DNA from: Mesorhizobium sp.
GTDB taxonomy: Bacteria > Pseudomonadota > Alphaproteobacteria > Rhizobiales > Rhizobiaceae
Length of the DNA: 64,000 nt
Direction: 5' to 3'
Assembly (NCBI GenBank): GCA_004020875.1
Contig: SAPZ01000010.1
Span: 62,001 to 126,000, forward strand
The notes under the pieces were generated by a model. That model was not told the origin of the DNA and did not search any database. It saw only the letters and a program-made list of their open reading frames with translations. The translations under genes and the position numbers were made by a program. Below, one piece after another: positions 8,137-16,272 of this stretch; position 1 is the first letter of the stretch; each line of letters starts with the position of its first letter.

Positions 8137-9173
8137 TGCTGGATCAGGTTGTTGAATTTCTCCGTCGCCTCGACGAGCGTGTCGCGCCAGAAGGCGGGAT
8201 CCTGCAGCACCTGCTTCTTGACGTTCTCGGGCGCGGAATTGATGTCCTTGATGCGTTCGGGCGGGATCTTGCCGGTCTCGAAAGCCTTCTCGTTGGCCGG
8301 GCCGTTGTCGACATAGAGCGGCAGGTTGGCCTGGAGGTCGGGGCTGACGAATTTGGCCAGCGCCTTCATGGCGAGATCCTTGTTCTTCGAGCCCTTCGGG
8401 ATGACCATGCAGTCGGCGGTGAGCACGCCCTGGTCGAAGGAGAAGCTGACCGGGGCACCGCTCTTCCTCAAGGTGCCGGCGCGGCCGTTCCAGATGCTCG
8501 CCATGTCGACCTCGCCGTCCTTGACCAGTTGCATGGCCTGCGCGCCGGAGGTCCACCAGGCGTCGATATGACCCTTGATCTTGTCGACGGATTGCAGCGC
8601 GCCGTCGATGTCGACCGGGTAGACCTTGTCGATCGGAGTGCCCTTGGCGAGAGCGGCGACGCTCAATGTTTCCGTCGCCTGGCTGCCGGAGAGCGCGCGA
8701 CGTCCGGGGAATTTTTGCACGTCCCAGAAATCGGCCCAGGTCTTCGGGCCCTTGTCGCCGAAAACATCGGTCCGGTAGATCAGCACCACCGAGGTGTAGG
8801 AGATGCCGACCCAATCGTCATGCACGAGCTTCGGGTTGATGCCGCTCTTGTCGATGACGTTGTAGTCAAGCTTCTCGAACAGCCCTTCTTTGGAGCCCCG
8901 CGCGCATTCGTCGGCGCCAAGCTCGGTGATGTCCCATTTGACGGCATTGCCGGTGACCTGCAGGCGCACGTCGTCGAGGCCGTTGGTGGTGTCCTGCTTG
9001 ATGGTTATGCCGAGATCCTTGGCCGTCGGATCGAAAAAGGCCTTGGCCTCTGCTTCCTGGTAGGTGCCGCCCCATGAGGCGACGGTGATGGTGTCGGCGG
9101 CCGACGCCGGAACGGCGACCGAGGCGAGCAGCCCGGCGACCACTAGGCCATGAATGCAAAGTCTCTTCGTCAT
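8133..9173 (-). CDS. Periplasmic binding protein, polyamine-type (PotD/F-like)
   Basis: A 346-residue secreted protein with a Sec signal peptide (MTKRLCIHGLVVAGLLASVA, cleavage near ASA-AD) and the type II periplasmic-binding fold of the spermidine/putrescine family (ITVASWGGTYQEAEAKAF near the N-terminus; MASIWNGRAG in the second lobe). GGAGAAG precedes ATG 9173. It is the first gene of the operon, with its promoter facing the GntR gene. Ligand unknown; the downstream gamma-glutamyltransferase and acyl-CoA synthetase suggest an amine or acylated amine. Confidence 0.88.
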   Translation of the reverse strand: MTKRLCIHGLVVAGLLASVAVPASAADTITVASWGGTYQEAEAKAFFDPTAKDLGITIKQDTTNGLDDVRLQVTGNAVKWDITELGADECARGSKEGLFEKLDYNVIDKSGINPKLVHDDWVGISYTSVVLIYRTDVFGDKGPKTWADFWDVQKFPGRRALSGSQATETLSVAALAKGTPIDKVYPVDIDGALQSVDKIKGHIDAWWTSGAQAMQLVKDGEVDMASIWNGRAGTLRKSGAPVSFSFDQGVLTADCMVIPKGSKNKDLAMKALAKFVSPDLQANLPLYVDNGPANEKAFETGKIPPERIKDINSAPENVKKQVLQDPAFWRDTLVEATEKFNNLIQQ

Positions 9174-9223
9174 TTTCGCTTCTCCAACCGGTGTTCCCGT
9201 TATCGTTGATTTGGTATGCGAAT

Positions 9224-9233
9224 TTGTATACAA
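9224..9233. promoter_or_regulatory. Candidate GntR operator TTGTATACAA
   Basis: A perfect 10-bp palindrome in the 232-bp region between the divergent binding-protein gene and the gntR-type gene. FadR-subfamily GntR proteins commonly bind TTGTnnACAA-like palindromes, so autoregulation and control of the operon are inferred. Confidence 0.55.
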
Positions 9234-9405
9234 TTTTGAGTGTAATTCTCTGGAAGCCGATGTCAACATGGGGCTTCGGGTTTTTGGCGATGGAGAAGCA
9301 GGGCAGTTCGGAGCAGCTGCGCGCCGCCCGCGACAGGATCTGTTCAGGCAGGCGCTAAAAGGCACTAGACTGCGATTCCATGACTGACCGTTGGAGGCGG
9401 GACGC

Positions 9406-10107
9406 TTGAGCAAGGAGAGAAAGAACACGCTGCGCGACTCGGTGTTCGAGAAGCTGAAGGCGTTGATCATCACCGGCCAGATTCCGCCGGGCGGCCGCGT
9501 GACGGAAAACGAGATCGCCGAGCGCCTGAAGGTCAGCCGCACGCCGGTCCGTGAAGCCTTCAACCGGCTGGAGCGCGACGGCCTGGTGATCGGTCGCCCG
9601 CGCCAGGGCTATGTCGTGGCCGAGTTCAACCTGACCATGTTCCGCGAGGCCTTCGACATCCGCGAACTGCTTGATGGCCGCGCGACCGAGCTGGCCGCGG
9701 CCAAGGCGAGCGCCGCCGACAAGGCCCGGCTGCGTAGCATGCTTGCCGAATGCGAAAGGCTGGCGGCGATCCCGGATCGCAGCACGCGCGAAAAATTCGA
9801 GGAGCTGCAGGTGGGCATCGACCTGCATCGGGTGATCGCGGAGATCAGCGGCAACGAGATGCTCCACGGAATGCTCTGCGGCATCCTCGACAAATGCCAG
9901 CAATATGTCTGGACCGAGCTTCTGTGGCTGGACGAATGGAAGCTTACCCGCGAGGAGCATGCCGGCATCGTCGACGCGATCTGCGCCGGCGATGTCGCTC
10001 TGGCCGGCGAGCGCGCACGCGCGCATGTGCGCGGCTCGCGCGAGAACATCCTGCGGCTGCTGCAAGCCAAGTCCGACTATCAGGGATTCTTTGCCAAAGC
10101 CTCGTGA
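9406..10107 (+). CDS. GntR-family regulator, FadR/FCD subfamily
   Basis: A 233-residue regulator. The N-terminal winged helix (about residues 8-70) has the GntR pattern RVTENEIAERLKVSRTPVREAFNRL. A C-terminal FCD ligand domain of helices follows (about 80-220). I chose TTG 9406 because GGAGGCGG ends five bases before it; another TTG lies at 9391. It is divergent from the polyamine-type operon and probably represses it until a pathway intermediate binds the FCD pocket. Confidence 0.87.
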   Translation: MSKERKNTLRDSVFEKLKALIITGQIPPGGRVTENEIAERLKVSRTPVREAFNRLERDGLVIGRPRQGYVVAEFNLTMFREAFDIRELLDGRATELAAAKASAADKARLRSMLAECERLAAIPDRSTREKFEELQVGIDLHRVIAEISGNEMLHGMLCGILDKCQQYVWTELLWLDEWKLTREEHAGIVDAICAGDVALAGERARAHVRGSRENILRLLQAKSDYQGFFAKAS

Positions 10108-10122
10108 GCGACCCTATTGGGA

Positions 10123-11208
10123 TCAGCTTGAAAGCATAGGGCAGGTGGCGCCGCGCCGTAGGCTGACATGCGCCACGTCGCCGACGCTGAATTGCGAGCC
10201 GTCGGCGCGCCGCGGCGCGTCGATGACGATCGCAGTTCCCTGCCCCAACTCAGCGTGCAGGCGCAGCGTGCGGCCGTGGAAAACGACGCCGCTGATCCGC
10301 GCCGAAGCGGTGCCTTCGCCGGCTTCAGCGGCAGCCAGAAGATCTTCCGGGCGCACGCCGATGGTGCGTGTGTCGCCCGCGGCCGGCGTCTCGCTGCTGT
10401 CTGAGGCAGCCTCCAGCGGCAGATCGCCGGCGGCGAAGCGCAGGCGCTCGCCGTCGCGGCCCAGGAAGCGCGACTCCAACAGGTTCATCGTGCCGATGAA
10501 GGAGGCGACGAAGCGTGTCGCGGGCCGGTCGTAGAGCGTGGCCGGCGGCGCGATCTGCTCGATGCGCCCTTTGTTCATGACGACGATGCGGTCGGAGATC
10601 GACAGCGCCTCGGTCTGGTCGTGGGTGACCATGACGAAGGTGGTGCCGAGCCGCGACTGCAGCCGCTTCAATTCGACCTGCATCTGCTCGCGCAGATGCG
10701 CGTCGAGCGCCGACAGCGGCTCGTCTAGCAAAAGCACGCGCGGTTCGCAGACGATGGCGCGAGCAAGCGCGACGCGCTGGCGCTGGCCGCCCGAGAGTTC
10801 CGAGACGCGGGCGCGCAGCTTGTCGGCCAAACCGACCATGTCGAGCGCGTCGCCAACGCGTTTTGCCTGCTCGGCGCCGGATATTTTGCGCAGCGACAGG
10901 CCGAATCCGACATTGGCCGCTACATCCATGTGCGGGAACAGGGCGTAATCCTGGAAGACAGTATTGACCGGTCGGTCGAAGGGCCGCAGGCCTGTAATGT
11001 CGCGGTCTTCGAGCAGCACATTGCCGCTCGACGGACTCTCGAAGCCAGCGATGACGCGCAGGCTCGTGGTCTTGCCGCAGCCGGAGGGGCCAAGCAGCGT
11101 CAGGAATTCGCCCGCCGCAATATCGAGGTCGACGGCATCGAGGCCGACAATGCCACCCGGAAAAACTTTCGAAACCTTCTGCAAGCGAACGAGCGCATCA
11201 GGCGCCAT
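10123..11208 (-). CDS. ABC transporter ATP-binding protein, PotA-like (second system)
   Basis: A 361-residue ATPase with Walker A GPSGCGKTT, Q-loop VFQDYALFPHM, signature LSGGQRQRVALARA, Walker B VLLLDEPLSALD and a C-terminal TOBE domain (about 270-361). The ATG at 11208 lies inside the 3' end of the XRE-cupin gene (11-base overlap), so the two are translationally coupled. It powers the permeases encoded further upstream in the same operon. It is convergent with the gntR-type gene, only 15 bases away. Confidence 0.9.
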   Translation of the reverse strand: MAPDALVRLQKVSKVFPGGIVGLDAVDLDIAAGEFLTLLGPSGCGKTTSLRVIAGFESPSSGNVLLEDRDITGLRPFDRPVNTVFQDYALFPHMDVAANVGFGLSLRKISGAEQAKRVGDALDMVGLADKLRARVSELSGGQRQRVALARAIVCEPRVLLLDEPLSALDAHLREQMQVELKRLQSRLGTTFVMVTHDQTEALSISDRIVVMNKGRIEQIAPPATLYDRPATRFVASFIGTMNLLESRFLGRDGERLRFAAGDLPLEAASDSSETPAAGDTRTIGVRPEDLLAAAEAGEGTASARISGVVFHGRTLRLHAELGQGTAIVIDAPRRADGSQFSVGDVAHVSLRRGATCPMLSS

Positions 11209-11806
11209 CGCGCACCTCGGACGGTTTAGTCGTATTGACCCACAGGATCTGGCAGCGCTCGGCGCCAGGGTTGCGGAAGGCATGCAGCAGCGTGCTCTTG
11301 AAGGCAAAGCTGTCGCCGGCCTTCAGCACATAGGTCGTAGCGTCCACCACCAGCTCGACCTCGCCCGCCATCACGAAGCCGAATTCGTGGCCGGCATGGG
11401 CGTAGGCTTCCGCCGTACCTCCACCGGCCTCGACCGTCACCAGCATGCCGGTGAGCGTTGCGGCAGGCGGCGACAGCAGCGCCTTGGCGATGCCTTCGGA
11501 TTTCACCGGGATCTGCCGGCGCTTGTCGGCACGCACGCAATAAAGGTCGTTGACCGACTCACTGCCGTCGGCGATCAGCGCCGACGGTTCAATGTCGAGG
11601 GCGGCGGCCAGCGGCCAGATCACCTTGACGCGCAGCGAGGACATGCCGCGCTCGATCTGGCTGAGCGCGCCGATGGAGATGCCGGCCTTGGCGGCTAGGT
11701 CGGCGAGCGAGAGGTTACGCTCGAGGCGCAATGCCCGCACGCGCCGGCCGACGCGGATGTCGGCATCGTCCTTCGATTTTGTTGCCGCTTCGTCAAGAAC
11801 ATCCAT
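11198..11806 (-). CDS. XRE-family regulator with C-terminal cupin, PuuR-like
   Basis: A 202-residue regulator. An HTH_3 domain (about residues 18-75; SLADLAAKAGISIGALSQIE) is followed by a cupin (about 110-190; AHAGHEFGFVMAGEVELVV). E. coli PuuR, repressor of the putrescine utilisation genes, has the same two-domain layout. ATG 11806 has GAGGA eight bases upstream; a longer frame is not needed. It sits inside the transporter operon, between binding protein and ATPase, and the TTTCA-N6-TGAAA sites at 14740 and 16123 are candidate targets. Confidence 0.85.
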   Translation of the reverse strand: MDVLDEAATKSKDDADIRVGRRVRALRLERNLSLADLAAKAGISIGALSQIERGMSSLRVKVIWPLAAALDIEPSALIADGSESVNDLYCVRADKRRQIPVKSEGIAKALLSPPAATLTGMLVTVEAGGGTAEAYAHAGHEFGFVMAGEVELVVDATTYVLKAGDSFAFKSTLLHAFRNPGAERCQILWVNTTKPSEVRDGA

Positions 11807-11857
11807 GCAATGGTCCTCGTTGTCTCTCCACCGACGCGGCGCAGCGCCACCGGGCTC

Positions 11858-11885
11858 CCCCTTCTCCCACAAGGGGGAGAAGGGG
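11858..11885. repeat. Palindromic REP-like element
   Basis: CCCCTTCTCCC (11858-11868) and GGGAGAAGGGG (11875-11885) form an 11-bp stem with a 6-nt loop. A related CCTTCT...AGAAGG stem occurs at 61852-61883. It lies between the binding-protein and regulator genes of one operon and could lower downstream expression or stabilise the upstream transcript. Confidence 0.65.
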
Positions 11886-11897
11886 AAGCTGCGCCAC

Positions 11898-12968
11898 TCA
11901 TCCCCCAGCCTTCACCTTCTCGAACATCTTCGCCATGTCGTCATTCTGCTTCATCGGGCCGGTGAAGATGGTGCTCTTCAGCATCACGTCCGGGTCCGCC
12001 GGCAGCTGCAGCTTGTCGAGTTCGTCCTTCGACACGCCGGCGAAGGCGGTCGAGAGCGAGCTGCCATAGCCATACGACTGGATCAGGAACTTGCCGGAGT
12101 CGGCGTCGAGACGGCTGTTGATGAAGTCATAGGCGAGATCGACGTTCTTGGCGTCCTTGAGCATGACGAAGCCGCAGGCCCAGGTCAGCATGCCTTCCTT
12201 CGGCTTCATGAACTCGACCGGCACGCCCTGCTTCTTCAGCGAGGTGGCCGACGCGTTCCACGTCATCGCCGCGACCAGCTGGCCGCTTGCAAGCGCCTGC
12301 TCGACCGAGGTCATGTCGGTGGTGTAGCTCGACATCAGCGGCCGCTGCTCGCGCAGCTTCGCGGCGACCTTCTCCATCTGGTCCGGCGTCATGTCGAAGG
12401 GGTTCACGCCAGCGAGAAGTGCGGCGACGATCGGCGTGTCGTGCACGGCATCGATAGTCGCCATGCGGCCGGCATATTGCTTGTCCCACAGGAGTTTCCA
12501 GCTCGCCTCGGGGTTCTTCACCAGATCGGTGCGGTAGAGGATCGAGGTGTTGCCCCAATCCCACGGCACCATCCAGACCTTGCCGTCGCCGGCCTGCAGG
12601 TCGGGCAGGTTCTTGAACACCGGGAAGATCGAATCCCAATTCTTGATGCGCTTGGTGTCGATCGGCTGCAGCAGGCCTTCCTTGTTCCAGCGCGCCACCT
12701 TGTCGTAGCAGGGATGCGCGATGTCGGGCCGGAAGCCGGCCTTGACCTTGGTGAAGGCGTCATCGTCGTCGCCGAAGATCGTCGCCTCGACGCCATCGGG
12801 ATGCGCGGCAAGGAAGCTCTTGTTGAAGTCCGGCAATTCGTAGCCCGACCAGGTGAAGTATTGCAGCTTGTCGGCGGCAAAAGCGACCGTCGACGACAGC
12901 GCCATGGCCAGGGCAGCGAGACCCGCCAAGGCCCTGCGGCCGGCGATTGATTTCAGGTGTACAGTCAT
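11898..12968 (-). CDS. Periplasmic spermidine/putrescine-type binding protein
   Basis: A 356-residue protein with a Sec signal peptide (about residues 1-31, ending SSTVAFA-AD) and a PotD/PotF-type fold: LQYFTWSGYELPDFNKSF at the mature N-terminus and MVPWDWGNTSILYRTD in the first lobe, the Trp/Asp-rich stretch that shapes the ligand cleft in the family. GGAG lies upstream of ATG 12968. With the PuuB-like flavoprotein and PuuR-like regulator in the same cluster, a polyamine is the best ligand guess. Confidence 0.88.
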   Translation of the reverse strand: MTVHLKSIAGRRALAGLAALAMALSSTVAFAADKLQYFTWSGYELPDFNKSFLAAHPDGVEATIFGDDDDAFTKVKAGFRPDIAHPCYDKVARWNKEGLLQPIDTKRIKNWDSIFPVFKNLPDLQAGDGKVWMVPWDWGNTSILYRTDLVKNPEASWKLLWDKQYAGRMATIDAVHDTPIVAALLAGVNPFDMTPDQMEKVAAKLREQRPLMSSYTTDMTSVEQALASGQLVAAMTWNASATSLKKQGVPVEFMKPKEGMLTWACGFVMLKDAKNVDLAYDFINSRLDADSGKFLIQSYGYGSSLSTAFAGVSKDELDKLQLPADPDVMLKSTIFTGPMKQNDDMAKMFEKVKAGG

Positions 12969-12995
12969 TTTCGTTCTCCTCTTCTTTGTTGTGCT

Positions 12996-13814
12996 TCAGG
13001 CTGGATTGCGGCCCGCGACTCCGACGCCGCGATGGCGCAGGATTTCGGCGGTTCCGGCGATGATGAAGGACACGGTGAGGATCACCGTTCCCAGCGCCAT
13101 CACGGTCGGCAGCGAGCGCGGGAAACGCAGCTGGCTCCAGATGTAGAGCGGCAGCGTCGGCTCGGTGCCGGCGAGAAAGAAGACGACGATGAACTCGTCG
13201 AAGGAAATCAGGAAAGAAAGCATGAAGGCCGACAGCACGGCGGGCGCGCTCAGCGGCAGCATGACGCGCCGGAACGTCGTCCAGTCAGAAGCGCCGAGAT
13301 CGAGCGCGGCTTCGCGGATCGTCTTAGGGATGGCGGCGAAGCGGCTGCGCATCACCACCACCGTCGTCGGCAGCGCGACGAGGATATGACCAAGCACGAT
13401 CGAAATGCGCGACGGGCCGAGGCCGATGAGGTTGACCAGGATCAAGAGCGAAATGCCGACGATGACGCCGGGGATCAGGATCGGCAGCCGGGCGATAGCG
13501 CTGATGGCGGCGGCGAGCGGCGAGCGGCCGTAGAGGTCCATATAGGAAACGGTGATGCCGCAGAGCGTCGCGCCGGAGGCCGCGATAACGCCGATGACCA
13601 GGCTGTTGGCCAAGGCGCCGGAGAGCGCCGGATTGCCATAGAGCGTGCGATACCAGTCAAGCGTGAAGCCTTGCAGCGGGAACGCCGCCTGGATGGAGTT
13701 GTTGAAGGAAAACAGCGGGATCAAAAGCACGGGCAGATAGAGGAAGACGAGATAACCAAGCACGTAAAGGCCGAGCCAGCCGCCGCCTGCGTTGGTATCT
13801 CTCCGGGCGCTCAT
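12996..13814 (-). CDS. ABC transporter permease, PotC-like (second system)
   Basis: A 272-residue permease with six predicted membrane segments (first LYVLGYLVFLYLPVLLIPLF) and the EAA loop REAALDLGASDWTTFRRVMLP. ATG 13814 overlaps the previous permease stop as ATGA. A longer frame upstream lies within that gene and is rejected. It pairs with the PotB-like permease. Confidence 0.9.
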   Translation of the reverse strand: MSARRDTNAGGGWLGLYVLGYLVFLYLPVLLIPLFSFNNSIQAAFPLQGFTLDWYRTLYGNPALSGALANSLVIGVIAASGATLCGITVSYMDLYGRSPLAAAISAIARLPILIPGVIVGISLLILVNLIGLGPSRISIVLGHILVALPTTVVVMRSRFAAIPKTIREAALDLGASDWTTFRRVMLPLSAPAVLSAFMLSFLISFDEFIVVFFLAGTEPTLPLYIWSQLRFPRSLPTVMALGTVILTVSFIIAGTAEILRHRGVGVAGRNPA

Positions 13815-14713
13815 GTGCGGCTGCCGAATCTGCGGTCGGCGCCGCGCGCCACCAGCACCACGCACAGGATGACCAGCATGACGCAGACCGAAAGGGCGGC
13901 GCCGAACGGCCAGTCATTGGCCTTGCCAAATTGCGACTGGATCAGCGTGCCGATCATGGTGCTGGCCGGGCCGCCGACCATGGCCGGCGTGACATAGTCG
14001 CCGACCGTCGGCACGAAGACGACGAGGGCAGCGGCCAGAACGCCCGGCATGGAATTGGGCAGCACGACGCGGCGAAAGCTGGTGAAGGGCCGCGCACCGA
14101 GATCGGAGGCGGCTTCGAGCAGCGATTTCGGGATCGTGTCCAGCGCCACATAGATTGGCAGGATGGCGAAGGGCGCGTACGCATGGGCGAGCGTCACCAC
14201 CACCGCCGCCGGCGTGTTGAGGAAGGCGAGCGTCGGCTGCGACCAGAGGCCGGTCTCGATGAAAGCGGAATTCAGCACGCCATTATAGGCGAGCACGATC
14301 TTCCAGGCGAAGACACGCAAGAGGTAGCTGGTCCAGAAGGGCAGCGTGACCAGGAAGAGCAGCAGGTTGCGGCGGCGGCCGGCATGGAAGGCGAGGTAAT
14401 AGGCGACCGGATAGGCGGTAACGACCGTCGCAAGCGTCACCAGGCCGGCAATGACCAGCGAGCGCAGCGTCACCGTCCAGTAGAGCGGATCGGTGGCGAC
14501 GGTGAGGAAATTCTCCGCCGTCAAGCCGGCGCCGAGCAGCGAGCCGTCATTGCCCCTGAAGGCGAGGAAGACCACAAGGCCGAGCGCGAACAGGATGAGA
14601 AAGAATGTGACCAACCCGCCCGGCAGCAGCATGGCGAAGCGGAACACCGGCGAGATGCGGTTTTCCGGCAAGGGCCGTGCTGCAACGATGGTCGACGACA
14701 TCGAACTGCCCAT
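13811..14713 (-). CDS. ABC transporter permease, PotB-like (second system)
   Basis: A 300-residue permease. The first membrane segment is near FAMLLPGGLVTFFLILFALG, and the EAA loop is LLEAASDLGARPFTSFRRVV. ATG 14713 has no strong ribosome site; ATG 14701 (MSSTIVAARP) is an alternative. It opens the transporter part of the cluster. The TTTCA-N6-TGAAA inverted repeat at 14740-14755 lies 27 bases upstream of the start, in promoter position. Confidence 0.88.
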   Translation of the reverse strand: MGSSMSSTIVAARPLPENRISPVFRFAMLLPGGLVTFFLILFALGLVVFLAFRGNDGSLLGAGLTAENFLTVATDPLYWTVTLRSLVIAGLVTLATVVTAYPVAYYLAFHAGRRRNLLLFLVTLPFWTSYLLRVFAWKIVLAYNGVLNSAFIETGLWSQPTLAFLNTPAAVVVTLAHAYAPFAILPIYVALDTIPKSLLEAASDLGARPFTSFRRVVLPNSMPGVLAAALVVFVPTVGDYVTPAMVGGPASTMIGTLIQSQFGKANDWPFGAALSVCVMLVILCVVLVARGADRRFGSRT

Positions 14714-14739
14714 CGAAATTATGAAATCTCTTAATGATT

Positions 14740-14755
14740 TTTCATATTCGTGAAA
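14740..14755. promoter_or_regulatory. Candidate operator TTTCA-N6-TGAAA (copy 1)
   Basis: A 16-bp inverted repeat (N6 = TATTCG) just upstream of the permease start at 14713. A site of identical arms and spacing stands upstream of the oxidoreductase gene (16123-16138). Probably bound by the PuuR-like XRE-cupin protein encoded in the operon; this is inference. Confidence 0.55.
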
Positions 14756-14795
14756 CTGTCAAGCTAAATCGCTTGTGCGCTGCACGCGTTCGACG

Positions 14796-16079
14796 TCAGT
14801 GCTCAAACGCGTCTAGCATGCGGTACCAGGTGATGGCGGCGGCGACACCGACCTGGCGGAAAGCATGGAACGGGATCGGCCGGATCGGCGACAAGGGAAA
14901 TGGCAATTGCCTGGTATCGCCGCTCGCAAGGTAGTTCGCCATGCGCTTGCCGAGCGCGCTCATCAGGCCGACGCCCCTGCCCTGGCAACCCACGACCGCG
15001 AGCAGGCCCTTTTCCGGTTCGTGCAGATGCGGCAGGTGGTCCGGCGTCAGCGCCACGCGACCGAACCAACGTTTTTCGATGGCGATGCCGGCAAGCGCCG
15101 GATAGAGACGAAGCAATGCCCGTTCGAGATGCGCCCAATCGCTGGGGCTCGAAGGCAGTGCCATACGGCCGCGTCCGCCCAGCACCATGCGACCATCGGG
15201 ACTCCGGCGGTAGTAGACCAGGATGCGACGGGAATCGGAAACCGCTTGGCCACCTGGCAGGATGCTTGCGGCAAGATCCGCCGGCAGCGGCGCGGTCGCG
15301 ATCTGGAACGAGTGCAGCGGCACGATCGTTTGCGCGAGGCCCGGCAGCAGGCCATCCGTATAGGCATTGGTGGCGAGCACCACCGATTTGGCGCGCAATT
15401 CGACTCCGCCTTGCGTCGAAACCCGCCAGACGCCGGCCTCCTTGGCGAGCTTCACCACCCGCTGCTGCTCGGCGATGCCAGCGCCGGTCGCCGAAGCGAC
15501 GCGGGCCAGTTCGGATGTGTAGGATAACGGATCGATGACGCCGGCGCGGCGGTCGAGCCAGCCGCCGAGATAACCTCTGGCGCCGGTCATCGCCGCGATC
15601 TCGGCATGATCGAGCAGCTTGACGTCGGCGCCGCGCGAGCGCCATTGGCGATCGCGGTTTGCCGCCGCCTTCAGCGCGGTCTCGGTGTGCGCGGCCTGGA
15701 TCCACCCATTGCGCGTGAACGGCACGGCAAGCTTCTCGTCGCGGATCACATCGAACACGGCGTCGGCTGTCGAAGCGGCGAACTCGACCAGGGCCTCGCC
15801 GCGCTCCTTGCCGAAATGCCTAAGCAGCCATTCCGGGTCGTATTTGAGGCCGGGAATGACCTGGCCGCCATTGAGGCCCGAAGCGCCCTGCCCGATCGCG
15901 CCGGCATCCAGCACCTGAACCGACAGTCCGGCGCGCGCCGCATGAAGCGCCGTCGACAGGCCCATGATGCCGCCGCCGACAATGATCACGTCGAAAGCAC
16001 CGCCGGCCGAAAATCCGAACCGGAATGCCGGCGCCGTCTGTGGTTTCTGCCAGACCGGATCGGAAAAGGCTGCGGACAA
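14796..16079 (-). CDS. FAD-dependent amine oxidoreductase, gamma-glutamylputrescine oxidoreductase (PuuB)-like
   Basis: A 427-residue DAO-fold flavoprotein. The ADP-binding motif VIIVGGGIMGLSTALHAARA lies at residues 31-50, with a C-terminal FAD block GLLAVVGCQGRGVGLMSALG. The overall layout matches PuuB/OrdL, which oxidises gamma-glutamylputrescine. The start is TTG 16079 with GAGGTGAT a few bases upstream; no ATG fits the N-terminus. It stands upstream of the transporter genes, with an 82-base gap that holds its own promoter-like site. Other glycine/sarcosine-type secondary amines are possible substrates. Confidence 0.8.
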   Translation of the reverse strand: MSAAFSDPVWQKPQTAPAFRFGFSAGGAFDVIIVGGGIMGLSTALHAARAGLSVQVLDAGAIGQGASGLNGGQVIPGLKYDPEWLLRHFGKERGEALVEFAASTADAVFDVIRDEKLAVPFTRNGWIQAAHTETALKAAANRDRQWRSRGADVKLLDHAEIAAMTGARGYLGGWLDRRAGVIDPLSYTSELARVASATGAGIAEQQRVVKLAKEAGVWRVSTQGGVELRAKSVVLATNAYTDGLLPGLAQTIVPLHSFQIATAPLPADLAASILPGGQAVSDSRRILVYYRRSPDGRMVLGGRGRMALPSSPSDWAHLERALLRLYPALAGIAIEKRWFGRVALTPDHLPHLHEPEKGLLAVVGCQGRGVGLMSALGKRMANYLASGDTRQLPFPLSPIRPIPFHAFRQVGVAAAITWYRMLDAFEH

Positions 16080-16122
16080 AGATCACCTCGGCGCTGAGAC
16101 TTCGTGAAAATCCTACTGTCGA

Positions 16123-16138
16123 TTTCATGAATTTGAAA
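16123..16138. promoter_or_regulatory. Candidate operator TTTCA-N6-TGAAA (copy 2)
   Basis: A 16-bp inverted repeat (N6 = TGAATT) 44 bases upstream of the TTG start at 16079, between the divergent oxidoreductase and FAH-family genes. It has the same arms and spacing as the site at 14740-14755. A further TTCGTGAAA (16101-16109) repeats the core found at 14747-14755. Confidence 0.55.
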
Positions 16139-16272
16139 GAGCGCCTGGATGGGCCAGGCAAGTCCTGGCTATGTGACAGCACAGCCATGGCCCATAAACC
16201 TTGGCTCGACGGGATAGACGTTTGCGCTAAATCCGGGGAAAGTGCCGCGCAACAATCGAGAGGAATGACGCC

